64,000 bases of DNA. Origin: Roseovarius sp. (GTDB lineage: Bacteria > Pseudomonadota > Alphaproteobacteria > Rhodobacterales > Rhodobacteraceae). The position numbers were made by a program, and so were the translations under genes. Below, in pieces: positions 22,540 through 31,679 of the stretch (positions are counted from its first letter, which is position 1; each line of letters begins with the position of its first letter). The stretch spans positions 248,001 to 312,000 of the forward strand of contig NZ_JAUCYU010000002.1 in the NCBI RefSeq assembly GCF_030373445.1. The letters run 5' to 3'. The notes beneath the pieces are model-generated. The model saw only the letters and a program-made list of their open reading frames with translations. It made no database searches and was not told the origin of the DNA.

Positions 22540-23562
22540 TCACGCGATCACGGCCTCGGTACCGGCTTCGGGTGCGGTGCCCTCGGCGATGGCCTTCCAG
22601 TGCCAGCAGCGCACCTTGTGCCCACCGGTCGCCACCTCGAGCGTCGGGGCGTTGGACACGCATTTTCCGGTCCTGAAGGGGCAGCGCGCCGCGAAACGGC
22701 ATCCTTCCGGAACATCGGTCAGCGACGGAACCTTCCCCTTGATGGTGTGAAGGTCGGCCTTGGGATCGCTTTCGATGGTAGGCATCGCCTGCATCAGCCC
22801 CTTGGTATACGGATGCAGGGGCGCTTCGAAAAGGCTTTCGACCGTGCTGTCCTCGATCACCTGGCCGAGGTACATGACGGCGACGCGGTCACATATCTCG
22901 GCGACGACGCCCATGTCGTGGGTTATGAAGATCACGCCCATGTCGAGATCGGATTTCATCTGGATGATCAGGTCCAGGATCTGGGCCTGGGTCGTGACGT
23001 CAAGCGCGGTGGTGGGCTCGTCCGCGATCAGCAGCTTGGGTTCGCACACCAGCGCCATGGCGATCATGATCCTCTGGCGCATCCCGCCGGACAATTCGTG
23101 CGGGTATTCTTTCAGCCGTTTGTCGGGAGAGGGGATGCCGGTGGAGGTGACCACCTTCAGGGCCGTTTCGGCCGCCGCCTTGCGGCTGTACCGGCCATGG
23201 GCCTGCAGCGCCTCGATGATCTGATCGCCGACGGTGTAGAGCGGGTTCAGCGAACTGGTGGTGTCCTGGAAGATCATCGAGATGTCCTTGCCGCGGATCC
23301 GCGCAAGCTTGTCTTCGCCGAGGGCAAGAAGGTTCTCGCCGTCGAAGATGATCTCTCCCTCGAAGTCGGTGATATCCGGGTTGAGAAGCTGCATGATCGC
23401 CTCGGACGTGACGCTCTTGCCGCAGCCCGATTCACCGACGACGCCGAGAACCTCGTTGCGGTCCACGTGGAACGACACGTCATCCACCGCGGTGACACGG
23501 CCCTTCTCGGTGTGGAAATGCGTCCGAAGGTTGCGGACATCGATGACGTGAGACTCGGACAT
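22540..23562 (-). CDS. Oligopeptide ABC transporter ATPase (OppD/DppD type)
   Basis: A 340-residue ATPase of a peptide/nickel importer. It has Walker A GESGCGKS, signature LSGGMRQR, Walker B LLIADEPTTALD, the H-loop FITHDMG and the oligo/dipeptide C-terminal domain (PDKRLKEYPHE upstream; CRFAARCPFRTGKCV with the cysteine pattern that holds an Fe-S cluster in several DppD/OppD proteins). It is last in the operon, 21 bases after the second permease. It should pair with the other ATPase of this operon as a heterodimer on the inner membrane. Confidence 0.9.
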   Translation of the reverse strand: MSESHVIDVRNLRTHFHTEKGRVTAVDDVSFHVDRNEVLGVVGESGCGKSVTSEAIMQLLNPDITDFEGEIIFDGENLLALGEDKLARIRGKDISMIFQDTTSSLNPLYTVGDQIIEALQAHGRYSRKAAAETALKVVTSTGIPSPDKRLKEYPHELSGGMRQRIMIAMALVCEPKLLIADEPTTALDVTTQAQILDLIIQMKSDLDMGVIFITHDMGVVAEICDRVAVMYLGQVIEDSTVESLFEAPLHPYTKGLMQAMPTIESDPKADLHTIKGKVPSLTDVPEGCRFAARCPFRTGKCVSNAPTLEVATGGHKVRCWHWKAIAEGTAPEAGTEAVIA

Positions 23563-23583
23563 GACGGGTCCCTTTCGTTCGGG

Positions 23584-24492
23584 TTAGCGTTTGGACACGG
23601 CCTTGTTCGTGTGCGGGTCGAGGAAGTCTCGCAGGCCGTCACCCAGGATGTTCTGTCCCAGCACGATCCCAATGATTATCGCACCGGGAAAGACGGTCAT
23701 CCACCACGCGGAGGTGATCACGTTCTTCCCGTCGTAGAGGATGTTGCCGAGGCTCGGATGCGGCGCCGGGATGCCCACGCCGAGAAAGCTCAGCATCGCC
23801 TCGGTAATGATCGAGACCGCGAAGACGAAGCTGGCCTGCACGATCAGCGACGAGACGGTGTTCGGGAAGATGTGTCGCCAGATGATCCGGGTCGTGCTCG
23901 AACCGAGCGCGTGAAGTGCTTCGATATAGGGCTGTTCCTTTACGACCAGCGCGTTCGACCGCACCACGCGCGCGATCAGCGGCGTGTAGACGACCACCAG
24001 CGTCAGGATCACGTTTTGCGTCGTGGGCCCGAACACGGCGATGACGGAGATCGCCAGAAGGATCGCGGGGAAGGCCATGAGGCCGTCGGTGATGCGCATC
24101 AGGAGATGGTCGAGCGGCTTGAAATAGGCCGAGTAGAGGCCGATCGTCACGCCAATCACCGATGACAGCAATGCCACGCTGAACCCGATCAGAAGCGAGG
24201 CCCGCGTGCCGTAGAGAACCCTGACATAGATGTCCCGCCCGAAATTGTCGGTGCCCATCCAGTGTTCCCGCGACGGCGGCTTCAGCCGGTCGATCGGGTT
24301 GACCTTGAGCGGTTCATGCTGGGTTATCAAGGGGCCCAGGAAAGCGATCAAGCATATCACGACGGTCAGGCCAAGACCGCAGACCGCCAGCCTGTTCGCC
24401 ATGAAACGCCTGATCATCAGGCTGCGCTGCTCACGCTTCAGCCGGTTCTCGGCGGCCTTGAGCTCTTTGGGCGTCTGGGTGGTGTCGGTCAT
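23584..24492 (-). CDS. Oligopeptide ABC transporter permease (OppC/DppC type)
   Basis: A 302-residue inner-membrane permease with about six helices. After a charged N-terminus (KELKAAENRLKREQRSLMIR) come the OppC_N segment and the BPD_transp_1 domain with the coupling-helix (EAA) motif near EALHALGSSTTRIIWRHIFPN. It follows the first permease with ATGA overlap, so the two are translationally coupled. Together they form the membrane channel of the importer. Confidence 0.9.
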   Translation of the reverse strand: MTDTTQTPKELKAAENRLKREQRSLMIRRFMANRLAVCGLGLTVVICLIAFLGPLITQHEPLKVNPIDRLKPPSREHWMGTDNFGRDIYVRVLYGTRASLLIGFSVALLSSVIGVTIGLYSAYFKPLDHLLMRITDGLMAFPAILLAISVIAVFGPTTQNVILTLVVVYTPLIARVVRSNALVVKEQPYIEALHALGSSTTRIIWRHIFPNTVSSLIVQASFVFAVSIITEAMLSFLGVGIPAPHPSLGNILYDGKNVITSAWWMTVFPGAIIIGIVLGQNILGDGLRDFLDPHTNKAVSKR

Positions 24493-25436
24493 TGGTCAAG
24501 CCTCACTCGGGGGTCAACGATCCCGTAGATCAGGTCGATGATGAGGTTTATCAGCACGTAGCCGAAGGCCACGAGCAGCACCGTGCCCTGGATCACCGGG
24601 AAATCGCGCCGCTCGACGGAGTTGACGATGAGTTGCCCAAGGCCGGGGATGTTGAAGACGAACTCCACGACGACGGCGCCGGCGATCAGCGTCGTGAAGG
24701 TCTGGCCGATGATCTCGAGGATGGGGATGAAGGCGTTGCGAAGCGTATGCTTGATGACGATGGCGGCGCGTGGCAGGCCCTTGGCGCGGGCGGTCTTCAC
24801 ATAGGCGTTGTTCATCACCTCGAGCATTGCCGACCGGGTGATCCGGGTGATGAGCGCCGCCTGGATGAACCCGAGCGAGATGGCTGGCAGCAGCAAAAAT
24901 TCCAGGTGGGTGAGCAGGCCTTCCGACAGGGGCGCGTAGCCCGCCACCGGAAGCCAGTTGAGGAACACGGCAAAGAACAGGATCAGAAGCAGACCCATCA
25001 GGAAACTGGGAACCGATATGCCGACAAGGGCAAAGCTCATCAGCGCGCCGTCGACCGCCTTGCCGCGGTGGAGCGCGGCGAAAACGCCCATCGGCAGCGC
25101 GACGGCTATGCCGATGATCTGGGCGAAGATCGCAAGGGAGAGGGTAGGGCGGAAGTAATCCAGAAAGACCTCGGTGACCGGCGTGCCGTTATAGAGGGAA
25201 CTGCCCAGGTCACCGGTCAGGGCGTTGCCCAGCCACAGGAAGAACTGCTGTGGAATCGGTTGGTTCAGGCCCAGCTCCTCGCGCAAGCGATCGACATCTG
25301 CAGCCGAGGCGTCGGGCCCGAGGATGACACTGGCCGGGTCGCCTGGCGACAGGTGCACGAGGGCGAAGACCACCACGGCCACGACCCCGAGGACAGGGAT
25401 GAGGGACAGGACTCGCTTGACGATGTAAGTGATCAT
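24489..25436 (-). CDS. Oligopeptide ABC transporter permease (OppB/DppB type)
   Basis: A 315-residue permease. It begins ITYIVKRVLSLIPVLGVVAV, the characteristic first helix of OppB-type proteins, and has the coupling motif near TARAKGLPRAAIVIKHTLRN. The start is set at the ATG at 25436, which overlaps the stop of the upstream S9 peptidase gene (ATGA); the open frame extends upstream only as out-of-character sequence. About six hydrophobic helices and the normal family length. Confidence 0.9.
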   Translation of the reverse strand: MITYIVKRVLSLIPVLGVVAVVVFALVHLSPGDPASVILGPDASAADVDRLREELGLNQPIPQQFFLWLGNALTGDLGSSLYNGTPVTEVFLDYFRPTLSLAIFAQIIGIAVALPMGVFAALHRGKAVDGALMSFALVGISVPSFLMGLLLILFFAVFLNWLPVAGYAPLSEGLLTHLEFLLLPAISLGFIQAALITRITRSAMLEVMNNAYVKTARAKGLPRAAIVIKHTLRNAFIPILEIIGQTFTTLIAGAVVVEFVFNIPGLGQLIVNSVERRDFPVIQGTVLLVAFGYVLINLIIDLIYGIVDPRVRLDQ

Positions 25437-27259
25437 GGGGCCTCCGTTCCGGAGTGGGTGTGCGCGTGATGTTCGCGGGTTGCGCCGCTCGCCGGGAAAT
25501 GGCCGCCGACGAAGTCGACAATGGCGCGGGCCGCGACCTCGGTCGATGTGCGCCTGGTCAGGAAATGGCCTTCGCCCGCGATCCACTGGAGTTTGCAGCA
25601 CTTGCCCGCGGCGTTCACGGCCCGCGCCATCGCCGCGCTTTCGGAGACGGGCACGCGCGTGTCGCGATCGCCATGCAGGACGAGCAGCGGGGTCCGGATA
25701 TCGCCGGCCCGGTTCAGCGGCGCGATGCGATCGAAGAACTCGGCATGGGTGGCTGGGTCGCCGTATTCCATCGCGCGAAGCCTGCGCCGCCAGGCGGGCG
25801 CCGTGTCCAGGAAATTGCCGAGATGGGACATGCCCGCGATATCCACCGCGCAGGACCAGAGGTCGGGGTGATGCGCTATGGCCATCAGCGTCATGAAGCC
25901 GCCGTAGCTGTGGCCCATGATGCCGATCCCTTTGGCGGCCGGCGCGTAGTTTGCCCGGACATGCTCCCGCAGGGCGATCACGTCGGCCAGGGCGTCGAGC
26001 CGCTTCACCCCGTCATCGAGCCCGATGAAATCCCGCCCGTAACCCTCGCTACCGCGGATGTTCGGGGCAATGACCATCACGCCACTCTCGACCAGGGCTT
26101 CGAGGATCGCGGAATGCGACCGCTCGAACAGGCTTTCCGGCCCCCCGTGGAGGTAGATCATCGCCTGGCCGGATTCTTCACCGCCCATGACGACAAATTC
26201 GATTTCCCGGCCATCGAAGGAGGGGAAGCGGTCGACCCTTTCGGTGCGCACCCCCGACGCCGCGTTGCAGGCAGGTGGCGTTTCAGGCGGTTTATCCAGC
26301 GCAACGACATGGGCCTCTGGCGGGGTGAAGGGCCCGGAGGTCACGGTCAGCAGATCACCTTCTCCGACGAAGCACATCGAATGAACGTGAACCGGAAACT
26401 GCGTGACGATTTTCACGTCATCGGCGGCGTCCATGGTGATGGTGACGAGGTCCGCCGCACAATCCCTCGTCAGGGTCACGGCAATGCGGCCTGTTTCAGG
26501 GTGCAAGCAGAAGGCCTGAACATCCTGGCCGGGCCTTTCCAGAACGGTCCGCACCAGTCCGGTATCCAGGTTCAGCGTATGGAGGCCGATCCTCTCCCCG
26601 CCGAGATCACCTGTAAATATGACCGTATCATCGGCGGCGCGGCCAACCTGCCCGATCCGGCCGGCCCCCTCGGCGAGGGTGGTCAGCGCCAGGGAAGCCT
26701 CGTCGAAAATGGCAAGGCGCCGGTCGATATTCGTCTGCTCTTCGAGCAGCAGGAGGCGACCGGGGGACAGGTGCAGCACTGGTGTCAGCACCGCATCGGT
26801 GGCAAAAAGCTCGCGGCTCCCGCCGGTCGACGTGTCGGCCTGCATGATGCGATGGCGGGTCTGCGACGCGGTGTTCGCGACATAGAACCCCATCCCGTCG
26901 AACAGCCCACCGCCGAAATAATGATAGGTATCGTCGGCCTCTGCCAAGGGGCGCAGCGTGCCATCGTGCTCCAGGAGAAAGAGCTGCTCCCGCTCCGTCA
27001 AAACCGGGTCGCAGGCGAGGACCGCCCTGACGATCGGATCCTCCACCAGCCAGAACCGGGCGACATTGAGCTCCGGTCCGGTCAGCGCCGTGCGCTGTCC
27101 GGTCTTCGGGTCGCAACACCAAAGCCCGGTCGGCCCAGCTTCGTTGCCGAGGTAGAGGACCACATGCGCCGCCTTGTCCCACGCCACGGAATGCAGGCGC
27201 GTGTGCCGGGAGCCGGACCTGTCCTTCAGCGCGAGCGGAGTGGCGGCATGGTGGAACAT
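25433..27259 (-). CDS. S9-family serine peptidase (prolyl oligopeptidase/acylaminoacyl peptidase type)
   Basis: A 608-residue protein with an N-terminal beta-propeller-like region (about 1-340) and a C-terminal alpha/beta hydrolase. The triad is complete: S451 in GHSYGGFM, D533 in HGDRDTRVP and H565 in GEGHFLTR; the oxyanion region reads MIYLHGGPESLF. S9 enzymes cleave small peptides and exclude folded proteins through the propeller. No signal peptide is seen, so it is probably cytoplasmic. It lies between the two halves of a peptide importer operon (2 bases after the ATPase, overlapping the permease), implying that it degrades the imported peptides. Confidence 0.88.
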   Translation of the reverse strand: MFHHAATPLALKDRSGSRHTRLHSVAWDKAAHVVLYLGNEAGPTGLWCCDPKTGQRTALTGPELNVARFWLVEDPIVRAVLACDPVLTEREQLFLLEHDGTLRPLAEADDTYHYFGGGLFDGMGFYVANTASQTRHRIMQADTSTGGSRELFATDAVLTPVLHLSPGRLLLLEEQTNIDRRLAIFDEASLALTTLAEGAGRIGQVGRAADDTVIFTGDLGGERIGLHTLNLDTGLVRTVLERPGQDVQAFCLHPETGRIAVTLTRDCAADLVTITMDAADDVKIVTQFPVHVHSMCFVGEGDLLTVTSGPFTPPEAHVVALDKPPETPPACNAASGVRTERVDRFPSFDGREIEFVVMGGEESGQAMIYLHGGPESLFERSHSAILEALVESGVMVIAPNIRGSEGYGRDFIGLDDGVKRLDALADVIALREHVRANYAPAAKGIGIMGHSYGGFMTLMAIAHHPDLWSCAVDIAGMSHLGNFLDTAPAWRRRLRAMEYGDPATHAEFFDRIAPLNRAGDIRTPLLVLHGDRDTRVPVSESAAMARAVNAAGKCCKLQWIAGEGHFLTRRTSTEVAARAIVDFVGGHFPASGATREHHAHTHSGTEAP

Positions 27260-27261
27260 GG

Positions 27262-28275
27262 TCACACGCTCTCTTCGTAGAGATGGCAGGCCGTCTTGTG
27301 CGTGCCGGAAATCGTGCGCGGTTCCGGCACGACCTTGCGGCAAATGTCCATCGCGTGCGGGCAGCGTGTATGAAAGCAGCACCCGCTCGGCGGGTCGAGC
27401 GGCGAGGGCACTTCGCCCGTCAGCTTGATCCGCTGCTTCTCGACCCGCGGGTTGGTCTTGGGCAGCGCCGAGATCAGCGCCTGCGTGTAGGGGTGCTTCG
27501 GCGCCTCGAACAGCTCTTCGGCGGTGGCGACCTCCACGAGGTTGCCGAGATACATCACACCGATCCTGTCCGAGATGTACTTCACCACGCCCAGGTCGTG
27601 CGAAATGAACAGGTAGGAGAGGTTGAATTCCTTCCGGATGCGTTTCATCAGGTTCAGGACCTGCGCCTGGATCGACACGTCGAGCGCCGAGACCGTCTCG
27701 TCGCAGACCACCACCTTGGGGGTGAGCGAGAGGGCCCGGGCAAGGTTGATCCTTTGCCGCTGGCCACCGGAAAACTCGTGCGGGAAGCGGAAGTAGTGCT
27801 CGCTCGACAGGCCGACGGTTTCCAGCAGGTCGATCACGCGGTCGGTGCGTTCCCGGCGGCTGCCGATGCCGTGGATGGCCATCGCCTCCTCGAGGATCGA
27901 CCCCACGCGCATCTTCGGATTGAGCGACGAATAGGGATCCTGGAACACCATCTGGAGTTCCCGGCGATACTTGCCGAACTCGGCCTGAGACGTCTCGAAA
28001 ATATTCTTGTTGCGGTAATAGCACGCGCCATCCGTCGGCTCGATCAGCCGCAACAGCGTACGCCCCAGGGTGCTTTTCCCGCAGCCGGACTCCCCGACGA
28101 GTCCGAATGTTTCGCCTTCCATGAGGTCGAACGACACCCCGTTCACGGCCTTCACGTAGGCGTTGGGCTTGAAAAAGCCCCGCCGAACCGGGAAGTGCTG
28201 CCGGATGTCGGTGGCACGCAACAGCGGTTCCGCAGTGGCTTGCGGGCTGACTTCACCTGTGGCGGCTTGCGACAT
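27262..28275 (-). CDS. Oligopeptide ABC transporter ATPase (OppF/DppF type)
   Basis: A 337-residue ATPase. Walker A GESGCGKST, signature FSGGQRQR, Walker B VVCDETVSALD, H-loop FISHDLG and the C-terminal oligopeptide extension with CCFHTRCPHAMDICRKV. The Walker B reads CDET instead of the usual CDEP/ADEP, a conservative change. The ATG at 28275 has GAAGGAAAG upstream and is preferred to a GTG five codons earlier. It sits 74 bases after the binding-protein gene and just before the S9 peptidase. Confidence 0.9.
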   Translation of the reverse strand: MSQAATGEVSPQATAEPLLRATDIRQHFPVRRGFFKPNAYVKAVNGVSFDLMEGETFGLVGESGCGKSTLGRTLLRLIEPTDGACYYRNKNIFETSQAEFGKYRRELQMVFQDPYSSLNPKMRVGSILEEAMAIHGIGSRRERTDRVIDLLETVGLSSEHYFRFPHEFSGGQRQRINLARALSLTPKVVVCDETVSALDVSIQAQVLNLMKRIRKEFNLSYLFISHDLGVVKYISDRIGVMYLGNLVEVATAEELFEAPKHPYTQALISALPKTNPRVEKQRIKLTGEVPSPLDPPSGCCFHTRCPHAMDICRKVVPEPRTISGTHKTACHLYEESV

Positions 28276-28349
28276 GAGGCTTTCCTTCACGGTTGCTTGC
28301 GGGGGCGGGGCGATCCCGGCGGAACCGCCCCGCGCCGTCTCTCTTCCGC

Positions 28350-29885
28350 CTACTCGGCGACCGACAGGTTCGACAGGATGATGTTGTTGGAGACGGTGAA
28401 CCCTTCGATCTCTGCCGAAAGACCGTGCAGCGGCTTGTAGTTACCGTAGCGGATGTAGGTCGTGTACTCCATCAACTCGGCCTGCATCTCCGTGAACAGC
28501 TCTAGCGCCTTGTCCTGATCCTCGGTCACCCGGATCTCCTCGATCAGGCGGTCGACTTCGGGGCTGTCCGTCCAGCCGGCATACTCGTTGCGCGAATGCA
28601 GGAAGATGGCGTTGATCGGCGTCGGCTCGAACGTGAACTCCGAGGCGAACATGTCCCAGGCTTCCGGGTCCGAGCGGTGTTCGAGAAGGGTGGCCCAGTC
28701 GTACTCGGCCAGCTTCACGTTCAACCCGACTTCCTGAAGCTGCTGCTGCACGATGACGGCCGCGTAGAAGTGCAGCGGATAGGCGCGCGTCACGAGGAAG
28801 GTCAGCTCTTCGCCGTCATAGGAGGATTCCTCGATCAGCTTGCGGGCCTTCTCGGCATCGTCCTGGTTGTAGTATTCCGCACCGGCGTCGTTGTACCAGA
28901 GTACCTGGTTCGGCGAGGCGAGCGAATGCTCGAGCGAATAGAACTTCTCGTTGCCCAGGGCGCCGTAGAGGATCTCGTTCATGTCGAGCGCCGCGGCGAC
29001 GGCCTGGCGCAGCTTGATGTCGGTGAACGGCCCGCTCTTCTTGTTGAAGAACATGCCGAGGAAGGCATAATCCTCGGCGTAGATCTTCAGGTCGTCCGAG
29101 TTGAGCAGCTGGTCGGCATTGTCATGCGGCAGGCGCAGGGCAATGTCGTACTGGCCCGACCGCAGGCCCGACACGCGGGTCGAATCGTCCGTCACGATTT
29201 CCATGTAGACGTCATCGACGCCCGGGTTCTTCGATCCGGCAAGCCCGTTCGGCTCCGTGTCGACGGAGCTGTAATCCTCGAACTTGGCAAGGTGCATCTC
29301 CTGGTCGGTGTCCCAGTTGGCCACCTCGTAAGGCCCGGTGCCCACGTATTCGGTCACGCCCTGGGCCGGGGCGTTCTCGATGATTTCCTGCGGCATGATC
29401 CCGGCGAATTGCATCGGGTTGCCGATGACCGACAGGGTCAGCGGAGCGGCCTCGGCCAGCTTGAGTTCGAGCGTCAGGTCGTCGACCTTTTCGAACGTTG
29501 CGTCCGACAGCGTGCCGCGTGCGAGGATGGATTTCTCCTTCCAGCGGTTCATCGAGGCCACGGCATCGTCGGCCGTCAGCGGCTCGCCGTTGTGAAATGT
29601 GATCCCCTCGCGCAGCGTGATCGTGTAGGTCTTGCCGTCTTCGCTGACCTCGATCGACTCGGCCAGCACGAGCTCCGGCTCGTAATCCGCATTGAGCGTC
29701 ACCAGCGGCTCGAAGATCTGGGCGGCGAAGTCCATCGTCGAATAGGCCGTCGACATGTGGGGGTCGATCGTCGGCGGAATGGTGTCATACGCGATGCGCA
29801 CTTCCGTCCGGTCCTGGGCCTGCGCACCGGCCGCCATCAGGGCGACCGCCACGATGGCGGCAGATGTCTTGAGTTTGTTCAGCAT
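28350..29885 (-). CDS. Peptide ABC transporter periplasmic binding protein (SBP family 5)
   Basis: A 511-residue extracytoplasmic solute-binding protein. Signal peptide MLNKLKTSAAIVAVALMAAGAQA, cleaved before QDRTEV. The family-5 signature lies in the first third (QIFEPLVTLNADYEPELVLAESIEVSEDGK split by the usual hinge), followed by the YTITLREGITFHNGEPL segment. It delivers peptides or related ligands to the OppBC-type channel. The gene is second in the operon, 24 bases after the M20 amidohydrolase. The actual ligand is not deducible. Confidence 0.92.
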   Translation of the reverse strand: MLNKLKTSAAIVAVALMAAGAQAQDRTEVRIAYDTIPPTIDPHMSTAYSTMDFAAQIFEPLVTLNADYEPELVLAESIEVSEDGKTYTITLREGITFHNGEPLTADDAVASMNRWKEKSILARGTLSDATFEKVDDLTLELKLAEAAPLTLSVIGNPMQFAGIMPQEIIENAPAQGVTEYVGTGPYEVANWDTDQEMHLAKFEDYSSVDTEPNGLAGSKNPGVDDVYMEIVTDDSTRVSGLRSGQYDIALRLPHDNADQLLNSDDLKIYAEDYAFLGMFFNKKSGPFTDIKLRQAVAAALDMNEILYGALGNEKFYSLEHSLASPNQVLWYNDAGAEYYNQDDAEKARKLIEESSYDGEELTFLVTRAYPLHFYAAVIVQQQLQEVGLNVKLAEYDWATLLEHRSDPEAWDMFASEFTFEPTPINAIFLHSRNEYAGWTDSPEVDRLIEEIRVTEDQDKALELFTEMQAELMEYTTYIRYGNYKPLHGLSAEIEGFTVSNNIILSNLSVAE

Positions 29886-29909
29886 TGTCTTCTCCTCTGT
29901 TGAGATTCC

Positions 29910-31181
29910 TTACGATTTTCCCGGCACGGCCCCTTTCGGTGCCGTGCCATCCAGTGCCAGCAGCGCCCGGGTCAGAACGCGGGCGCCGTTAAGCGCGTCT
30001 TCCATGGTGATGCTCTCTTCCGGACAGTGGCTGCGACCATCGAGGCAGGGCACGAAAAGCATCCCCGTCGGGCAGAGCCGCGCCATGTGCGCCGCGTCGT
30101 GACCGGCCCCGCTGGGCATTTTCATCGAACTGAAACCAAGCTCGGCAGCCGATGCGGCCAGCGTGTCGACGATCGGTTCCGCACAGTCGGTGGGGTGTGT
30201 CGCGCTGAGGCGGCGCACCTCGATCTGCAACGCGTCCTGCCGGCAGACCGCCTCTTCCGCCCAACCGAGCAGGGGATCGAGAAAGCCGGCCAGCCTGTCT
30301 TCGCTGTCGCTCCGGACTTCGAGTGTCAGGCGGGCTTCCCCCGGAACGGCATTCGCGGCATCAGGGCGCACGCTGATCTTGCCCACCGTGGCCACGAGAT
30401 AGCCGTTCGAGGCTTGCAGCTCACGCGCCTGCGCGTTCACGCGCTCGACGATCCGCGAAGCGCCGACAAGGGCATCCTGGCGCAGGTTCATGGGGGTCGT
30501 ACCCGAATGGTCGGCCCGGCCGGTGACCACGATCTCGTACCGCCGGATGCCGACGATATTCGTGACCACGCCGATCTGCGTGCCGGTGGATTCGAGCACC
30601 CGGCCCTGTTCGATATGCAATTCGAGGAACCCGGCCAACTCTTCCTTGCCGCGCAGGGGGCCTTCGAGCTTCTCCGGGGCGCCGCCCGCCCGCCGGATGG
30701 CCTCGCCCAGCCGTTCGCCCGAAGGGTTGGTATATTCCAGAAGGTCGGTTGGAAGGTTGCCGGACATGGCCCGGCTGCCGACACAGGAAACGCCGTAGTC
30801 GCTTGGTTCCTCGGAGAGGAAGTCGATCACCTCGATCGTGTGGCCGGGCTGTTTGCCGCTTTCGGCGATGGCTTGCGCGGCTTCCAGCGCGGCGACCACG
30901 CCCAGGATACCATCATACCTGCCACCGTCGACGACGGTGTCGATATGGCTGCCGCTGGCCAGGATGCCGTGCGCCGGTTCCCGTCCCTCCAGCGTGCCGA
31001 TCAGGTTGCCCCCCGCATCGACGCGGGTGGTCAGGCCGGCGAGGGCCATTTCGTTCTGCAGCCAGTCCCTTGCGGCCGCGTATCTTTCGGTGAACGCGCG
31101 GCGCGTCCAGGGGCGCCCGGGCACGGTAAACTCCGACAGCCTGTCCAGCCTCATCTGCAATCGGTCTTCCCTGAGCTTCAT
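29910..31181 (-). CDS. M20-family Zn amidohydrolase (N-carbamoyl-L-amino acid hydrolase/allantoate amidohydrolase type)
   Basis: A 423-residue cytosolic dimetal hydrolase. Ligands are visible as H79 and D81 in SGSHIDTV, D90 in GGRYDGILG, the E124-E125 pair in FLSEEPSDYG, a His in LELHIEQG and the C-terminal His in RSHCPEES. The insert after ADHSGTTPM forms the dimerisation domain. It would remove a carbamoyl or ureido group, or hydrolyse an amide. First gene of the peptide-import operon. The start at 31181 is set by family length; 31154 is an alternative, and the frame is open to 31355 without a good start. Substrate unknown. Confidence 0.85.
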   Translation of the reverse strand: MKLREDRLQMRLDRLSEFTVPGRPWTRRAFTERYAAARDWLQNEMALAGLTTRVDAGGNLIGTLEGREPAHGILASGSHIDTVVDGGRYDGILGVVAALEAAQAIAESGKQPGHTIEVIDFLSEEPSDYGVSCVGSRAMSGNLPTDLLEYTNPSGERLGEAIRRAGGAPEKLEGPLRGKEELAGFLELHIEQGRVLESTGTQIGVVTNIVGIRRYEIVVTGRADHSGTTPMNLRQDALVGASRIVERVNAQARELQASNGYLVATVGKISVRPDAANAVPGEARLTLEVRSDSEDRLAGFLDPLLGWAEEAVCRQDALQIEVRRLSATHPTDCAEPIVDTLAASAAELGFSSMKMPSGAGHDAAHMARLCPTGMLFVPCLDGRSHCPEESITMEDALNGARVLTRALLALDGTAPKGAVPGKS

Positions 31182-31679
31182 CTGCCAGTACGTGTCCTGT
31201 CCTGCTCGCCCCGGCATGCCTGGGGCACCCTCCCGAATAGCCCGCCGAGGGGCATTCATTTCCGCCCAGCCCGGTGAGCCACATGCTCTGGGCCGGCATT
31301 TCCCCGAAGCCTCATTACGAATCTTCGGACCCGTCGAACCTCTTTCAGAATGCAATTGTTGTCAAATTTTTTATCTTTATTTACATTTAGTTATACTGAG
31401 ATTGACCGATGTTGATACTATGGCAGAAACGCGGGGGGCATGCTGACCCGTGACGATGCACGTGATTTGGCGGAAGACAGGACGTTGCCCAGACGTCTGG
31501 CAACCTCCCCGACCTCGGGCCATGTCTGCCGCCGTGACAGGAGGTCGGGGGTATGGCGACGCTCCGGGGGGCTTGCCAATCACGATGCCAGGACGTAGCA
31601 ACGCGGCTTGCAGGATTAGGCGGAACCCGGTGCAAGCGCCCACCGGTCCCGGTTCCGGAAATTTGCGACCAGCGGCTTA
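31182..31679. other. gene-free region between the peptide operon and dusA
   Basis: About 500 bases between divergent genes with no supportable coding sequence. 31355-31425 is strikingly AT-rich and should hold promoters; on the plus strand TTGTCA (31360-31365) and TACATT (31383-31388) are 17 bases apart, about 290 bases before dusA. 31484-31550 holds two strong palindromes, annotated separately. The long distance between a promoter there and dusA would leave room for an untranslated structured leader or a small RNA. Confidence 0.5.
31484..31550. repeat. palindrome pair upstream of dusA
   Basis: The 12-base perfect palindrome CCAGACGTCTGG (31489-31500) is flanked by GTTGC and CAAC, giving a near-perfect 21-base element at 31484-31504. 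Immediately after, CCCCGACCTC (31507-31516) pairs perfectly with GAGGTCGGGG (31541-31550) over a 24-base loop. Neither is followed by a T run, so terminator function is unlikely. Confidence 0.45.

Noticed and set aside
22600-24165. 521-residue plus-strand open frame across the OppD and OppC genes
   Set aside because: Antisense shadow with unnatural composition; both minus-strand genes have clear motifs.
25454-27280. 608-residue plus-strand open frame opposite the S9 peptidase
   Set aside because: Antisense shadow; the peptidase has a full catalytic triad on the other strand.
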